From CAZSHG01 sp964459995 (GTDB taxonomy: Bacteria > UBP14 > UBA6098), in NCBI GenBank assembly GCA_964459995.1, contig CAYWOR010000009.1:36891-100890 (forward strand): DNA of 64,000 nucleotides, in the 5' to 3' direction. Below the pieces are notes generated by a model. The model searched no databases and was not told the origin of the DNA. It saw only the letters and a list, made by a program, of their open reading frames with translations. Positions 9,281 to 19,089 of the stretch are shown here, piece after piece; positions within the stretch are counted from its first letter, which is position 1, and each line of letters opens with the position of its first letter. The position numbers were made by a program, and so were the translations under genes.

Positions 9281-9577
9281 ATGTTAGACATGCTTAATGT
9301 TTGGGAACTCAGATGGATTCTCTATCTTCTCGGGTTTATTTTCGTTCCACGGATTAATCTGCTTTTCATCTGGCATTTCCACGGTGGAACATTCTGGGAT
9401 AGGCGCGCGATATTATTTGTTCCGGGATGGTTTCTTATGCCGCGAATGATGACAGGACTTATCGTAGCTTTCACAACAGAAAATTTTCAGCTCGGCGCAA
9501 TAATGGCTATCGCAGGTTTTCTAATGGACGGCGGAATGAAATATTTCTGGTATAAACGCCGCAAGAAAAAGGATTAA
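9281..9577 (+). CDS. small membrane protein of unknown function
   Basis: A 98-residue protein with about three hydrophobic segments (near residues 10-30, 42-62 and 68-85) and a strongly basic end (KRRKKKD), which predicts a cytoplasmic C-terminus. It has Trp/Phe/His-rich stretches such as FIWHFHGGTFW. It starts 2 bases after the sensor kinase stop and ends 3 bases before lipM, so it is read as part of one operon. I do not recognise the family and see no catalytic motif. Confidence 0.65.
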   Translation: MLDMLNVWELRWILYLLGFIFVPRINLLFIWHFHGGTFWDRRAILFVPGWFLMPRMMTGLIVAFTTENFQLGAIMAIAGFLMDGGMKYFWYKRRKKKD

Positions 9578-9580
9578 TTA

Positions 9581-10300
9581 GTGAGTTCGCTCGAAATCGA
9601 AGAGTATTGGCGAGTCGAAATTCAAGGGGCATTGCCGGGGGAGGAGAGTATGAACCTCGACGCCGCCCTTTTGAACGAAGCCAAATCACAAACTTTTCAG
9701 CCGATGCTTAGATTTTACGATTGGCTGAATCCAACACTTACAATCGGATACGGACAACCAAGAAGCGACATCGATTTCGAAGCACTCGAACGCGACGGTG
9801 TAGATTTCGCTGTCCGTCCGACCGGAGGAAGGGCGGTTCTGCATTGGGACGAGGTAACCTATTCGATAATACTTCCATCGGGACATCCAATCAGTGAATC
9901 GAGCGTGCTCGAAAGTTACCATACGATATCGGTTGGCCTCGCAGAGGGACTTCGTAGGATTGGGATAGAGGCCGAAATCTCCCGCGGCGAATCGGGCGGC
10001 CATAAGAATCCTTCATGTTTCTCATCGACCAGCAGATATGAAGTCTCGGTTGGCGGGAAGAAACTTATCGGAAGCGCCCAACGCCGAAAAAACGGTGCTT
10101 TGCTTCAACAAGGATCGATTCCGGTTGGCGGCGAATTTCGGTATCTGGACAGATATCTAGTGAATTCGGAGATTGACCCCGAACTTTCAAAAAAAGCCGT
10201 CTGTATAAGCGAATGCGTCGATACGGCACCTTTAAAATCCCAAATCTACAAAATTCTGGCCGATTCTCTCGCCGAGAAGCTTTGTTTTAGCTATTCTTAA
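9581..10300 (+). CDS. lipM: octanoyltransferase LipM-like (lipoate-protein ligase family)
   Basis: A cofactor transferase of the LplA/LipB fold. The RPTGGRAVLHWDEVTYS motif is the lipoyl/octanoyl-binding core. The pattern NPSCFSSTSRYEVSVGGKK followed by IGSAQRR with a downstream LLQQGSI is that of LipM octanoyltransferases, where the Cys forms the octanoyl-thioester. I therefore prefer LipM (octanoyl-ACP to GcvH or E2) over a lipoate ligase. Start is GTG 9581, 3 bases after the previous gene, and 239 residues is a usual length. It probably shares a transcript with the upstream sensor kinase, though no functional link is evident. Confidence 0.85.
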   Translation: MSSLEIEEYWRVEIQGALPGEESMNLDAALLNEAKSQTFQPMLRFYDWLNPTLTIGYGQPRSDIDFEALERDGVDFAVRPTGGRAVLHWDEVTYSIILPSGHPISESSVLESYHTISVGLAEGLRRIGIEAEISRGESGGHKNPSCFSSTSRYEVSVGGKKLIGSAQRRKNGALLQQGSIPVGGEFRYLDRYLVNSEIDPELSKKAVCISECVDTAPLKSQIYKILADSLAEKLCFSYS

Positions 10301-10386
10301 TAAGTTACTATTTCTTTCGAGCCTCTTAACCAAGTGGATATCCGACCTTGCCTCAGTTAATATTCACATTATTAATTAGAAAGAGC

Positions 10387-10415
10387 TTGACACTCGCGAG
10401 GCCGCGAAATATAAT
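10387..10415 (+). promoter_or_regulatory. perfect consensus sigma-70 promoter of the TonB-receptor operon
   Basis: TTGACA (10387-10392), 17-base spacer, TATAAT (10410-10415): an exact match to the sigma-70 consensus, about 90 bases before the start codon of the TonB-dependent receptor. It implies strong expression of the 10504-19031 surface operon. Bacteroidota use a different promoter type, so this also bears on the lineage. Confidence 0.75.
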
Positions 10416-10503
10416 TTACGGATAAAGCATCGGTTAAGTTTATCGATGTATTCCGTTAATTTGGAAGAATTGAAATGAAAAAAATATAGCAGGGGAGGTT
10501 TCG

Positions 10504-13500
10504 ATGGTGCAGAAACGCACCTCGGGGCTTATTGTAGCCCTAATGGTTCTTATCATCCTTGTTCCCGTCCTTTGGGGGCAAGAGTCCGGTAAAATCCGTG
10601 GGAAAGTTACCGAGAAAAATACCGGCGATCCTCTCGCCGGCGTCAATGTCCAGCTCCTTAGCGACAATGACATGATCCAAGGCGGCGCCGCCACCGATTT
10701 CGATGGCGAATATTTCATCCTCAATGCACGCGCCGGCATCTACAAAATCAAAGTCTCATATGTCGGCTACAACACAGTGATCGTCAATAATGTGATGGTT
10801 TCGACCGACCAAACCACCGTCATAAATGTTCAGATGGAGGACGAGGTCATTAAAGGCACTGAGGTTACTGTTTATGCCGACAAAGACGAAGTCAAGCTCG
10901 ACGTTACACACTCCGAAGCCAAAGTTACCGGCGACGACATCGCGAAACGTCCGGTTACGCGTATCGACGATGTTCTTGAAACGAAAGCCGGTATCGTCTC
11001 GCGCGATGGACAGATTCATATGCGCGGAGGCCGTTCTCGCGAGGTTACTTACATGGTTGACGGTATGCCGGTTACCGACCCGACCTATGGTGCGAAGGGT
11101 CTCGAAGTGGCTACCTCCAGTGTCCAGGAGGTTTCGGTGCAAACCGGAAGCTACAATGCCGAATATGGCGGCGCTCTCTCCGGTATCGTGAACATCGTTA
11201 CAAGAGAGGGTAGTGTTACCAATTTCTCCGGTAGCGCTATGTATCTTACCGACGACTTTATTCTCGACGAGCTGAATAAATTCTCAAGGAATTCTGACAG
11301 GTTGGAGTTCTCGCTTTCCGGTCCAGAACCAATCAGCACTTACATTCTTCCAGTGGTTGGTCTCGAGATTCCGCGTTCCCAAAGGGTAAGCTACTTCCTT
11401 TCGGTTACCGGCGAGAACACAGATACAAGATATCCGTATAACACCCTCTGGGATCTCGATGAGATAATGCCCACAAACGATCCCATCGGAACGCCCTACG
11501 CTATCGATTATGGCTGGTATGGTTTCTTCCCCGAGAGGCGTTATAACGAATACACAGCCACTCTCAAACTCAAACAGAAATTAACCCCCTCCATGTCCTA
11601 TACCGTTACCGGAACAGGCAACTGGACAAAATCCAGAAGCTGGAGTTGGGATTATATTTATGTTCCTCAGAACGCCCAGGTTGTCGAAAGAAAGGCTTAT
11701 CAGCTTTCTGCGAAGTGGGTTCACAACCTCTCTCCGAGGACATTCTACGAGATTCGTGCCGGATATTTCCGCACAGGTCTCGATTATGAGCCGGGTGGAC
11801 TAACACCGGATGCTTTTGCTGTAGATAGCTCGGTTTACGGTAGTCTCGATGACTGGATCGATATCAACGGCGACGGCGTTCCACAGGTCAGAGTCAAATG
11901 GTGGGACTCTAACTCCAACGGCCAGTGGGATTTCTGGGAGTATTGGGAACCGATTGTCGACTATGTTGACACAGTTTGGGCGGATGCCGCTCGAACAACC
12001 ATCGCATACCTCGATACGGTTTACATCGACGACAGGCCGCCCATGCTTGGCGAAGAGCCATGGTATGAGATTAACGGAAACAATGTCTTCGAGCCACGAG
12101 AGACCAATTTCAACAGCTATATTCTCGCAAGCCCGATGGACAGACCTGAACCTTATGTCGATGGCGAACCTTTCCGCGATGGAATGCCCTTTGGAATCGG
12201 ATTCTATGGCGAAAATGTGTATCCCGGCGGCCTTTTCATCGATGACACTCTTTGGGTCGATTTGAACGGCAATGGGATAAAGGAGATGGGCGAGTTTGTT
12301 TTCGGAACCTATTATTATAACAATCCTCTTGTTCCCGAGCAATATCACATAGCCCTCGAAGAAACGACCTGGAACGATATAAACGGCAACGGCCGTGTCG
12401 ATTGGGGCGAGTTTGTCGATGTCAACCGCGACGGTGTATATACTATTCGCAATGGTTATTGCGACTTCATCGACGCGAATGGAAACGGTGTTTATGATGT
12501 CGGCGAAGAGGGCGAGGCTTTCCTCGATCTCAACGGAAATGGCAAATATGACGGCCCCAATTACCAGCGTGATGAATGGGAGCCGTATATCGACCTCAAC
12601 GGCAACGGTAAATGGGACGGCACCGACCTCTTCCTCGACCGCGGTTTCGATCGTTATGCGGTATGGCATCGTAGAGAAACGAATATTCTAATGGCAAAAG
12701 CCGACCTTACGAGCCAAGTCGATAATAATAATCAGGTCAAAACCGGTGTTGAATTCCAGTATATCAACATGAATATGCAGGAAATCCAATACCCCGAGTT
12801 CAAATATGACCGCGAACCGGATGGCGGCCCTTATCAGGAACATGGTGTCTTTAGATCTTTCTACGAAAGGTCTCCTAAACAGTTCGCATGGTATATTCAG
12901 GACAAGATGGAATACGGCGGTCTAATCGCAAATATCGGCGTTAGGCTCGATGTGTTCCTTCAGGCGGGCGAGGTTTTGGAAGATTCCGTCTCGCAAGCCA
13001 TCGTTCAAGTTCTTCCGGAATACGACAAAATTTTCAAATCCCAAAGCACGCTTAGCCCGCGTATCGGTATGAGCTACCCGATTACGGACAAATCCAAATT
13101 GTTCTTCAGCTATGCACATCTGTATCAGCTTCCGGGATATGATAATTTCTATCAGATGCCTACTCAGGCGAGCCGCGCCGGAAGGCTTCTCGGTAACCCG
13201 AACCTCGGATATGAAAAGACCGTTACATACGAAATCGGCGTTGGATATGGTCTTACCGACGACTGGACTCTGGAACTATCCGGTTATTATAAGGATATTT
13301 ATGGCCTTCTGAATACGATCACTCAGAATCTCGGGCCAATTTCCCAGAGTGTTTATGAGAATCAGGACTATGCTCGAAGCAGAGGCATCGAAATGTCGAT
13401 TCGCAAAAGATATTCTGATAGATGGAGCTTAGATGCGAACTATCAGTATGCTTTCGCTTTCGGCAAATCCAGCTCGAACCGTAGCGGCTATGACGCCCTC

Positions 13501-14007
13501 TTCGATCAATCGGCGATTCCGCTTCAGGACTTACCTTTAAATTGGGATCAACGCCATATGATTAATCTCGTCGGCGATTATCGCGTCCAGGAAGGGGACA
13601 ACCCAATTGTATTCGGACTTAGAATTCCTGATAAATGGGGATTGAATCTGCTCTTCCAGTTTGGAAGCGGATTCCCATACACACCTACAGTCAAAAACCC
13701 GAATTGGGATCCTTCTCCGGGCGAGAAGGCTTGGGAACGTGAAAATGCTCTCAGAATGCCGCCGAACTACAATATCGATTTACGCTTCAACAAAGATTTC
13801 ACTATTGCAGGGATGGATTATTCATTCCTCATATGGGTTCAGAATCTCACAAACAGGCGGAATATCGAGTATGTTTATAGCGAAACCGGCGAGCCTGATG
13901 ACTGGAGTATAGACGACGGTCTAGGAAACGGGATGGATTATGCGTATAATCCTGAACATTGGAGCGCCCCGACTAACATAAGACTCGGCCTTCAGATAAG
14001 CTGGTAA
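10504..14007 (+). CDS. TonB-dependent receptor with carboxypeptidase-regulatory-like domain and calcium-loop insert
   Basis: A 1167-residue outer membrane protein. A signal peptide (1-24) is followed by a CarboxypepD_reg-like beta-sandwich (about 26-115, KIRGKVTEKNTGDPLAGVNV), a plug domain (about 120-240, MRGGRSREVTYMVDGMPV; SYNAEYGGALSGIVNIVTREG) and a beta-barrel ending in LGLQISW with the usual aromatic last residue. This is the SusC/TonB-like receptor layout of FCB bacteria, and substrate import or surface protein handling is possible. Residues about 450-705 contain nine Asp/Asn/Gly loops (see repeat entry), presumably in an outside loop. It begins at ATG 10504 behind AGGGGAGG. It heads an operon with a sorted protein, PorV and a lipoprotein. 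Confidence 0.9.
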   Translation: MVQKRTSGLIVALMVLIILVPVLWGQESGKIRGKVTEKNTGDPLAGVNVQLLSDNDMIQGGAATDFDGEYFILNARAGIYKIKVSYVGYNTVIVNNVMVSTDQTTVINVQMEDEVIKGTEVTVYADKDEVKLDVTHSEAKVTGDDIAKRPVTRIDDVLETKAGIVSRDGQIHMRGGRSREVTYMVDGMPVTDPTYGAKGLEVATSSVQEVSVQTGSYNAEYGGALSGIVNIVTREGSVTNFSGSAMYLTDDFILDELNKFSRNSDRLEFSLSGPEPISTYILPVVGLEIPRSQRVSYFLSVTGENTDTRYPYNTLWDLDEIMPTNDPIGTPYAIDYGWYGFFPERRYNEYTATLKLKQKLTPSMSYTVTGTGNWTKSRSWSWDYIYVPQNAQVVERKAYQLSAKWVHNLSPRTFYEIRAGYFRTGLDYEPGGLTPDAFAVDSSVYGSLDDWIDINGDGVPQVRVKWWDSNSNGQWDFWEYWEPIVDYVDTVWADAARTTIAYLDTVYIDDRPPMLGEEPWYEINGNNVFEPRETNFNSYILASPMDRPEPYVDGEPFRDGMPFGIGFYGENVYPGGLFIDDTLWVDLNGNGIKEMGEFVFGTYYYNNPLVPEQYHIALEETTWNDINGNGRVDWGEFVDVNRDGVYTIRNGYCDFIDANGNGVYDVGEEGEAFLDLNGNGKYDGPNYQRDEWEPYIDLNGNGKWDGTDLFLDRGFDRYAVWHRRETNILMAKADLTSQVDNNNQVKTGVEFQYINMNMQEIQYPEFKYDREPDGGPYQEHGVFRSFYERSPKQFAWYIQDKMEYGGLIANIGVRLDVFLQAGEVLEDSVSQAIVQVLPEYDKIFKSQSTLSPRIGMSYPITDKSKLFFSYAHLYQLPGYDNFYQMPTQASRAGRLLGNPNLGYEKTVTYEIGVGYGLTDDWTLELSGYYKDIYGLLNTITQNLGPISQSVYENQDYARSRGIEMSIRKRYSDRWSLDANYQYAFAFGKSSSNRSGYDALFDQSAIPLQDLPLNWDQRHMINLVGDYRVQEGDNPIVFGLRIPDKWGLNLLFQFGSGFPYTPTVKNPNWDPSPGEKAWERENALRMPPNYNIDLRFNKDFTIAGMDYSFLIWVQNLTNRRNIEYVYSETGEPDDWSIDDGLGNGMDYAYNPEHWSAPTNIRLGLQISW
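11855..12640 (+). repeat. array of EF-hand/dockerin-like calcium loops inside the TonB receptor
   Basis: The translated stretch repeats the pattern D-x-N-G-N-G-x-x-D/E, for example DINGDGVPQ, DSNSNGQWDFWE, DLNGNGIKEMGEF, DINGNGRVDWGEF, DVNRDGVYT, DANGNGVYDVGEE, DLNGNGKYDG and DLNGNGKWDG. Asp/Asn at positions 1, 3 and 5 is the calcium-coordinating pattern of EF-hand and dockerin loops. The units are irregularly spaced. Confidence 0.8.
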
Positions 14008-14032
14008 GGAAATGAGTATATTGGAGCAAAAA

Positions 14033-16366
14033 ATGAAAAGAGAAGTTACATTCATAATGCTTATCCTTCTTGGGGGGATGCTTCTATCCGGAGCACTCTT
14101 CGGCGAAGACGGCCCAGCTGGGCAAACATCGCCGAGAAGAAGGCCGGCGGTATCTACGCCGGCAGTGGATGAGAAGACTCACGATGTCGGTCAGCTCTTC
14201 TTTACAGTATCGAACTGGGGATTCTTTGGAAGCCAGAGAGGCGAAGATGATCCGAGATACTGCATCATCTACAAAACCGGCGCAAAAACCGGACAATGCA
14301 GGCCTGCCGCTGAATATCCCGGTGGATCGGGCTTAGAATATCTATTCCAGGGAGCACTATGGATTGGCGCTGTTGTTGCCGGCGATACCCTTGTGAGTGT
14401 CGGTGAAGACGGCTGGTTCCACGATGTAAACGAGCTCCTACCGGGATATAATCAGGCCACCGATACAATAATGATCAACTCGATATATCTTGATTCTTTG
14501 ATAGCTATCAGCGAACAGGATTTCGAGGCGATGATGACCGATACGGTGAAAAACCCAAGTATTGTTCCTACCGAGCATAGACCTATTGGTGTCGAAGTCC
14601 GTCAGCGTTCGGTGTCTTGGTCATATAACTATGCACGTAATTTCGTTATCATCGACTACTGGTTCAGAAACATTCGTGAAGAGAGGGATACCATTCGTGA
14701 CGCCTATGTCGGAATATATATCGACGGTGATGTCGGGCATGTGAATACTCCTCAATATGCTCAGGACGATGTTACGGGATTTGTGCAGTCATATTGGGAT
14801 CCAATCAAAAACGATTCAATTGTTGTGAATACTGCATGGTTGGCCGATAACGACGGCGATCCGACAAACGACGGCCGTTTCGACGAGTATTCGCCAACAG
14901 GTGCTTTGGGAATCGCACTTCTCAAAGTCGGTGAGAATCCTCTCGATGAACTAACATATTCTTACAACTGGTGGGTATCGAATACAAACGAAGATATCGA
15001 CTGGGGCCCGATGCACAGATATCCGCCGATGAGCTGGGACGGAACTCCTGAAACCGATATTATGAAATATCAGGTTATGAGCAACGGCGAGTTCGACTAC
15101 AACCAGACAGATATTCTCAATTATAGGGATCACCCTGATTGGGTTCCGCCTCCTTCGGATTTGGCGGAAAATATGAGATGCGGATACGATACGAGATTCC
15201 TATTCTCCTTCGGGCCGTTTGATATTCTCCCGGATGACACAATGAGGATAGCTATTGCGGTTATGGTTGCCGAGGATTTCCATCAGGATCCGAATGTTGT
15301 CGGCGATTGCCAACCGGAGAAATTCAATTATGCCGGGGTAGGTAAAACAACTCAGTGGGTTCGTGATGTTTATGGCGCTCCGAACGGCCTTGGTGTGCCG
15401 AATTATCAGGGACCTGTGCCGCCGCCGAAGCCATATTTCGAGGTCGAGACTTACGATAACAAGATCGACATCTATTGGAAATTCCAGGAAGCTATGAATT
15501 TCACCGACCCGATAACACTGCTTGAGGATTTCGCAGGTTTTAGGATTTACACCGCCGAAGCGAATCTCGAGAGCTACTATGTTCCGATCATCGAGTTCGA
15601 CAAAGTTCTCTTCACCGATTATAATTCACTCGATACCTTCCAGATTCAGGTCAGAACCGACGAGTTCCTCGCGCCGGAAGATTTTTCACCGGGCACATTC
15701 CCGACACTCGATACGACTTATACTTGGGATGGCGGAGAGGTTGTTGTGGACGTGTTCCCGAGGAAGAAATTCGGAACTAACTCCGGATTGCCGGAACCTG
15801 TCATGCGCAACGGAGAAGAATGGTTCAAATACACCCTTACAAACCAGCGCGCCGGGTCGGACATCTACATCTCTGTAACAGCATATGACTATGGCCAGCC
15901 CACACGCGATCTCGAATCGTTGGAATCGTCGAAAACTACGAACTATAAATGGGTGGTTCCGGTTGGAAGCGGTGAGACTTCAAAAGAGGTCTATGTTATT
16001 CCGAATCCCTATCGAGTAGATAATAACTACGCCGGTGCCGAGGGTCTCGACTGGGAAACGCCGGTCGGTCAGGTTTGGACGGAATATTCCCGCAAGATAA
16101 GATTCGCGAATCTTCCGCCAAGATGTATCATCCGTATTTATACGGTTGATGGCGACCTCGTAGATGAGATGACTCATAGCGACGATGGTTTCTGGCAAGG
16201 TGGAAAAGACAACAAAGACTCCGACAGAAAAGACATGGTAGGTGCCGAAGACTGGGATCTTATCAACAAAAACGATCAGGCCATAGCCAGCGGTATTTAT
16301 ATGTTCAGTGTCGAGAATGCTGAGACAGGCGAATATCAACTTGGTAAATTCGTTATTATTAAATAA
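14033..16366 (+). CDS. secreted protein with C-terminal sorting-like domain
   Basis: About 777 residues. ATG 14033 with GGAG upstream gives the signal peptide start MKREVTFIMLILLGG; an alternative ATG lies 21 bases upstream. After a Pro/Arg-rich linker (TSPRRRPAVSTP) there is a long beta-rich region with many Asp/Tyr/Trp residues and no enzyme motif. The C-terminus has VIPNPYRVDNNY, then RIYTVDGDLVDEM and finally SGIYMFSVENAETGEYQLGKF, the layout of T9SS-type sorting domains. It sits 25 bases after the TonB receptor and 11 before porV. I infer a surface protein exported by T9SS and working with the receptor. The family is not otherwise recognised. Confidence 0.8.
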   Translation: MKREVTFIMLILLGGMLLSGALFGEDGPAGQTSPRRRPAVSTPAVDEKTHDVGQLFFTVSNWGFFGSQRGEDDPRYCIIYKTGAKTGQCRPAAEYPGGSGLEYLFQGALWIGAVVAGDTLVSVGEDGWFHDVNELLPGYNQATDTIMINSIYLDSLIAISEQDFEAMMTDTVKNPSIVPTEHRPIGVEVRQRSVSWSYNYARNFVIIDYWFRNIREERDTIRDAYVGIYIDGDVGHVNTPQYAQDDVTGFVQSYWDPIKNDSIVVNTAWLADNDGDPTNDGRFDEYSPTGALGIALLKVGENPLDELTYSYNWWVSNTNEDIDWGPMHRYPPMSWDGTPETDIMKYQVMSNGEFDYNQTDILNYRDHPDWVPPPSDLAENMRCGYDTRFLFSFGPFDILPDDTMRIAIAVMVAEDFHQDPNVVGDCQPEKFNYAGVGKTTQWVRDVYGAPNGLGVPNYQGPVPPPKPYFEVETYDNKIDIYWKFQEAMNFTDPITLLEDFAGFRIYTAEANLESYYVPIIEFDKVLFTDYNSLDTFQIQVRTDEFLAPEDFSPGTFPTLDTTYTWDGGEVVVDVFPRKKFGTNSGLPEPVMRNGEEWFKYTLTNQRAGSDIYISVTAYDYGQPTRDLESLESSKTTNYKWVVPVGSGETSKEVYVIPNPYRVDNNYAGAEGLDWETPVGQVWTEYSRKIRFANLPPRCIIRIYTVDGDLVDEMTHSDDGFWQGGKDNKDSDRKDMVGAEDWDLINKNDQAIASGIYMFSVENAETGEYQLGKFVIIK

Positions 16367-16377
16367 CCGGGAGAATC

Positions 16378-17304
16378 ATGAGACAACATAAATTAATCAT
16401 AGCCGCATTGATACTCCTTCCGATTGTCGCTTTCGCACAGGCGAAGGTGGGCACAGCGGCGGCCCAGTTTCTCGAGATTCCCGTCGGCGCACGTTCGGTG
16501 GGTATGGGCGACGCCTTCTTAGCTACAGCTAATGACGTCTCCGCGATATACTACAACCCCGCAGGGCTAACTAACCTTATGCGTAAAGAGGTTATGTTTA
16601 CGCATACAATGTGGCCTGCCGGCATAATGCACGATTTTGCGGCTTTTGCCATGCCAGTTCCTCAACTGGGCGGTGTAGTAGGCATTAGCGCAATCGGCCT
16701 TACAACAGGCGAGATGCGTGAGACCACTCCGGGACGGCCAGAAGGAACCGGAAGGACATTCACCGCAAGCGATCTCGCGGTGGGGGTTACATATTCACGA
16801 AAAATGACCGACCGTTTCTCGTTGGGCGTTACATGGAGATATGTGGGTGAGTATTACGCCGATGTCAAAGCTCATTCTTGGGCGATGGATATCGGAACTC
16901 TTTATCGCACACAGTTCAAGAATCTCCGTATCGGAATGAACTTCTCGAATTTCGGGCCGGATATTACCTTCCTTCAAACACCGTATCCACTACCTATGTC
17001 TTTTAAAATGGGCGTGGCGGCGGAAGTCTATGAAGCCGGAGCGCACAAAGTTACTCTTGGCGCTGAGGGAAGCCATCCAAACGACAATCTCGAGAAATTT
17101 CAAGTGGGGGCGGAGTATTGGTTCAATAACATGTTCGCAGTTCGCGGCGGTTATCGTTTCGGTGCATGGGATGCAGAGCGGTTCAATGCCGGTATTGGCG
17201 TTAGATTGCCGGTCGGAAATGTCATCACCAAGATAGATTATGCCTACAGCGACATGCAGGAATTGCTTAATGCTCACAAATTCACCCTTGGACTGGAATT
17301 TTAG
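16378..17304 (+). CDS. PorV/PorQ-family outer membrane protein (UPF0164)
   Basis: A 308-residue outer membrane beta-barrel with a signal peptide ending AFAQA. The N-terminal stretch FLEIPVGARSVGMGDAF and ISAIYYNPAGL-type segment (VSAIYYNPAGLTNL) are hallmarks of the PorV/UPF0164 family, related to FadL barrels. PorV is the T9SS shuttle that binds sorting domains released from the SprA translocon; several paralogues per genome may exist, so a specific PorV role is inferred. It starts at ATG 16378 with GGGAG upstream. It lies in the operon directly after a sorted cargo protein, which fits a dedicated partner. Confidence 0.88.
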   Translation: MRQHKLIIAALILLPIVAFAQAKVGTAAAQFLEIPVGARSVGMGDAFLATANDVSAIYYNPAGLTNLMRKEVMFTHTMWPAGIMHDFAAFAMPVPQLGGVVGISAIGLTTGEMRETTPGRPEGTGRTFTASDLAVGVTYSRKMTDRFSLGVTWRYVGEYYADVKAHSWAMDIGTLYRTQFKNLRIGMNFSNFGPDITFLQTPYPLPMSFKMGVAAEVYEAGAHKVTLGAEGSHPNDNLEKFQVGAEYWFNNMFAVRGGYRFGAWDAERFNAGIGVRLPVGNVITKIDYAYSDMQELLNAHKFTLGLEF

Positions 17305-17315
17305 GAGGCCCGAAT

Positions 17316-19031
17316 ATGAGAAAGACTAATATCATACTTATCATTCTGATGGTCGTTCTTGCTGGCCTTCTTATAACCGGTTGCGGCTATCAGGGCGATA
17401 TCGACACGAACCAGAAACCGATTATTAACCTCTACAATAATCCGGCTGACGGCGATACGCTTGGCGCCGCCCCGATTATGTATTGGCAAGCCTTCGACAC
17501 AGATGGCAAGGTTTATGTCTATGAATATATAATCCTGCCCCATCAGCAGGCCGGTAAAGGTCTCGCGACGAGTATTTGGAATCAGTATTACGAAAATCAA
17601 CAAAGCCTCGCCGATGTCGAATCTTTAGTAACACTCGATAATATGAAAATCCGCTGGACTCGTGTGGACAGTTCGAGCACCAGCGATACGATTTTCTTCC
17701 AGCATCTGCACCCGGATTCGGTTACTAAACACCTTTTCTGTGTTCGTGGAAAGGACAATGAGAACCTTTATTCGGATATCGTTTGCCGGACTTTCTATCG
17801 CAACAACCTTCCACCGGATTCATGTGTAATCGTTACCGATCCCTTCGATGGCGAAGAGTTCTGGATCCTTAAGGACACGACATACAGCTGGAAAGGTATC
17901 GAAGTAAGCTGGACAGGCGGCGATCCTGACCATTCTATTCTCCTCGAATACAGATGGCAACTCGAACAGGTTTCGACCGGTAATGTTGTTATCACTTCGT
18001 TAGTCGATGATTCTATCGGTGGAATTAACTCCGGTTATGATCCCACAGACGGTTGGGTTCGTAGCACGACTACTTATCTAAAAGGCGAGATTCCCGAAAA
18101 CGGCGACTATCGGTTCTGGGTTCAGGTTCGCGATGACGCCTTCTATCCCGGTGCCGCAGATACTGCTGTTATCACACTTGCTCAACCAGTATTCGACATT
18201 TCCGATCCAACTGTCAGACAGCAATATATAAACGGCACTTTCGTCCATAAGGTGCTTATAATCGACCAAAACAATTCAGTCGGTTATCCGGACTTTGCGA
18301 TTGTCAGTGCTTGGTATGATGGAGTTTTCGATAATCTCGTAAGTTCGAATGTAATACGTGATTACGAAATCATACGCCCCGCCAGTGCGTCCACGTGGAG
18401 TATCCCGCGCACCACTCTCGCAGACTACAGCATTATCTGGGTGCTCGACCAGGAGTATTTCAGCACAACTATGAAAATAGGCTCTGAGTATCTTCTTGAG
18501 CTTATGAATTATATTCAGGTTGGTGGAAGGCTTGTTTTCGACGGCAGGGATATGTTCAAAAACGAGCTCGATGTTTGGAGCCAGTCGCCGTCATATAACT
18601 ATTTCGGCATCGCTGAAGATGTCGAAGGTTCTGGTAACAAGATTTTTGCAAGAGCCGTTGCGAATACAAGTATTTCTGGGTTCCCCGATCTCTATGTAGA
18701 TCCTGCGAAGACAGTTGACGGTCTTTCGATAATCAACAGGGTTACTCGAATCGGTATGAGAGAGCCATCCTTCAGTGGAAGCCCTTATACTCAGCGCGTG
18801 TATAGTTTCGGTATCGTCGATACTGCAAGCGCAGATGATAAGAGAGATTTCGAGAATGTTCCGGTTGCGGTTCGTTTCGTAACACCGAGTTTCCGGTCAG
18901 CCTACTTCGGATTCCCGCTCTATCTTATGAATAATGATGAGGGGCAAGTCGAACAGGTAATCGAGAATACTCTCCAATTCATCAAAACGCAGTTGGATGT
19001 TCAGCCTGATTCGCTCGATATTCCGCTGTAA
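17316..19031 (+). CDS. surface lipoprotein with Ig/FN3-like repeats and a GATase-like domain
   Basis: A 571-residue lipoprotein: the signal sequence ends in LITGC. Residues about 30-300 look like two beta-sandwich modules (NLYNNPADGDTL ... YWQAFDTDGKVY; ISWTGGDPDHSILLEYRW type). From about 310 (VLIIDQNNSVGYPDF) the protein changes to alpha/beta with IIWVLDQEYF and GGRLVFDGRDMF, resembling ThuA/DUF4159 class I glutamine amidotransferase-like folds, but no catalytic Cys is evident. It is the last gene of the TonB receptor operon, 11 bases after porV with AGGAGG upstream, and is followed by a terminator. Probably an outer membrane accessory subunit; function unknown. Confidence 0.8.
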   Translation: MRKTNIILIILMVVLAGLLITGCGYQGDIDTNQKPIINLYNNPADGDTLGAAPIMYWQAFDTDGKVYVYEYIILPHQQAGKGLATSIWNQYYENQQSLADVESLVTLDNMKIRWTRVDSSSTSDTIFFQHLHPDSVTKHLFCVRGKDNENLYSDIVCRTFYRNNLPPDSCVIVTDPFDGEEFWILKDTTYSWKGIEVSWTGGDPDHSILLEYRWQLEQVSTGNVVITSLVDDSIGGINSGYDPTDGWVRSTTTYLKGEIPENGDYRFWVQVRDDAFYPGAADTAVITLAQPVFDISDPTVRQQYINGTFVHKVLIIDQNNSVGYPDFAIVSAWYDGVFDNLVSSNVIRDYEIIRPASASTWSIPRTTLADYSIIWVLDQEYFSTTMKIGSEYLLELMNYIQVGGRLVFDGRDMFKNELDVWSQSPSYNYFGIAEDVEGSGNKIFARAVANTSISGFPDLYVDPAKTVDGLSIINRVTRIGMREPSFSGSPYTQRVYSFGIVDTASADDKRDFENVPVAVRFVTPSFRSAYFGFPLYLMNNDEGQVEQVIENTLQFIKTQLDVQPDSLDIPL

Positions 19032-19058
19032 ACTCGAACCAAAGAAATCAAAAAAAAA

Positions 19059-19078
19059 GCCCGACCATTTGGCCGGGC
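19059..19078. terminator. bidirectional Rho-independent terminator between the TonB operon and the PilB-like gene
   Basis: A run of A bases, then GCCCGACC, loop ATTT, GGCCGGGC and a run of T bases: an 8-bp stem with one mismatch, flanked by A and T tracts. It can stop transcripts from both sides; the two genes converge here. Confidence 0.85.
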
Positions 19079-19089
19079 TTTTTTTTTGC

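Noticed and set aside
11800..12669. Long open frame on the minus strand (289 codons)
   Set aside because: It lies opposite the calcium-loop repeats of the TonB receptor; the repeats force a low-stop antisense frame. No ribosome site or domain.
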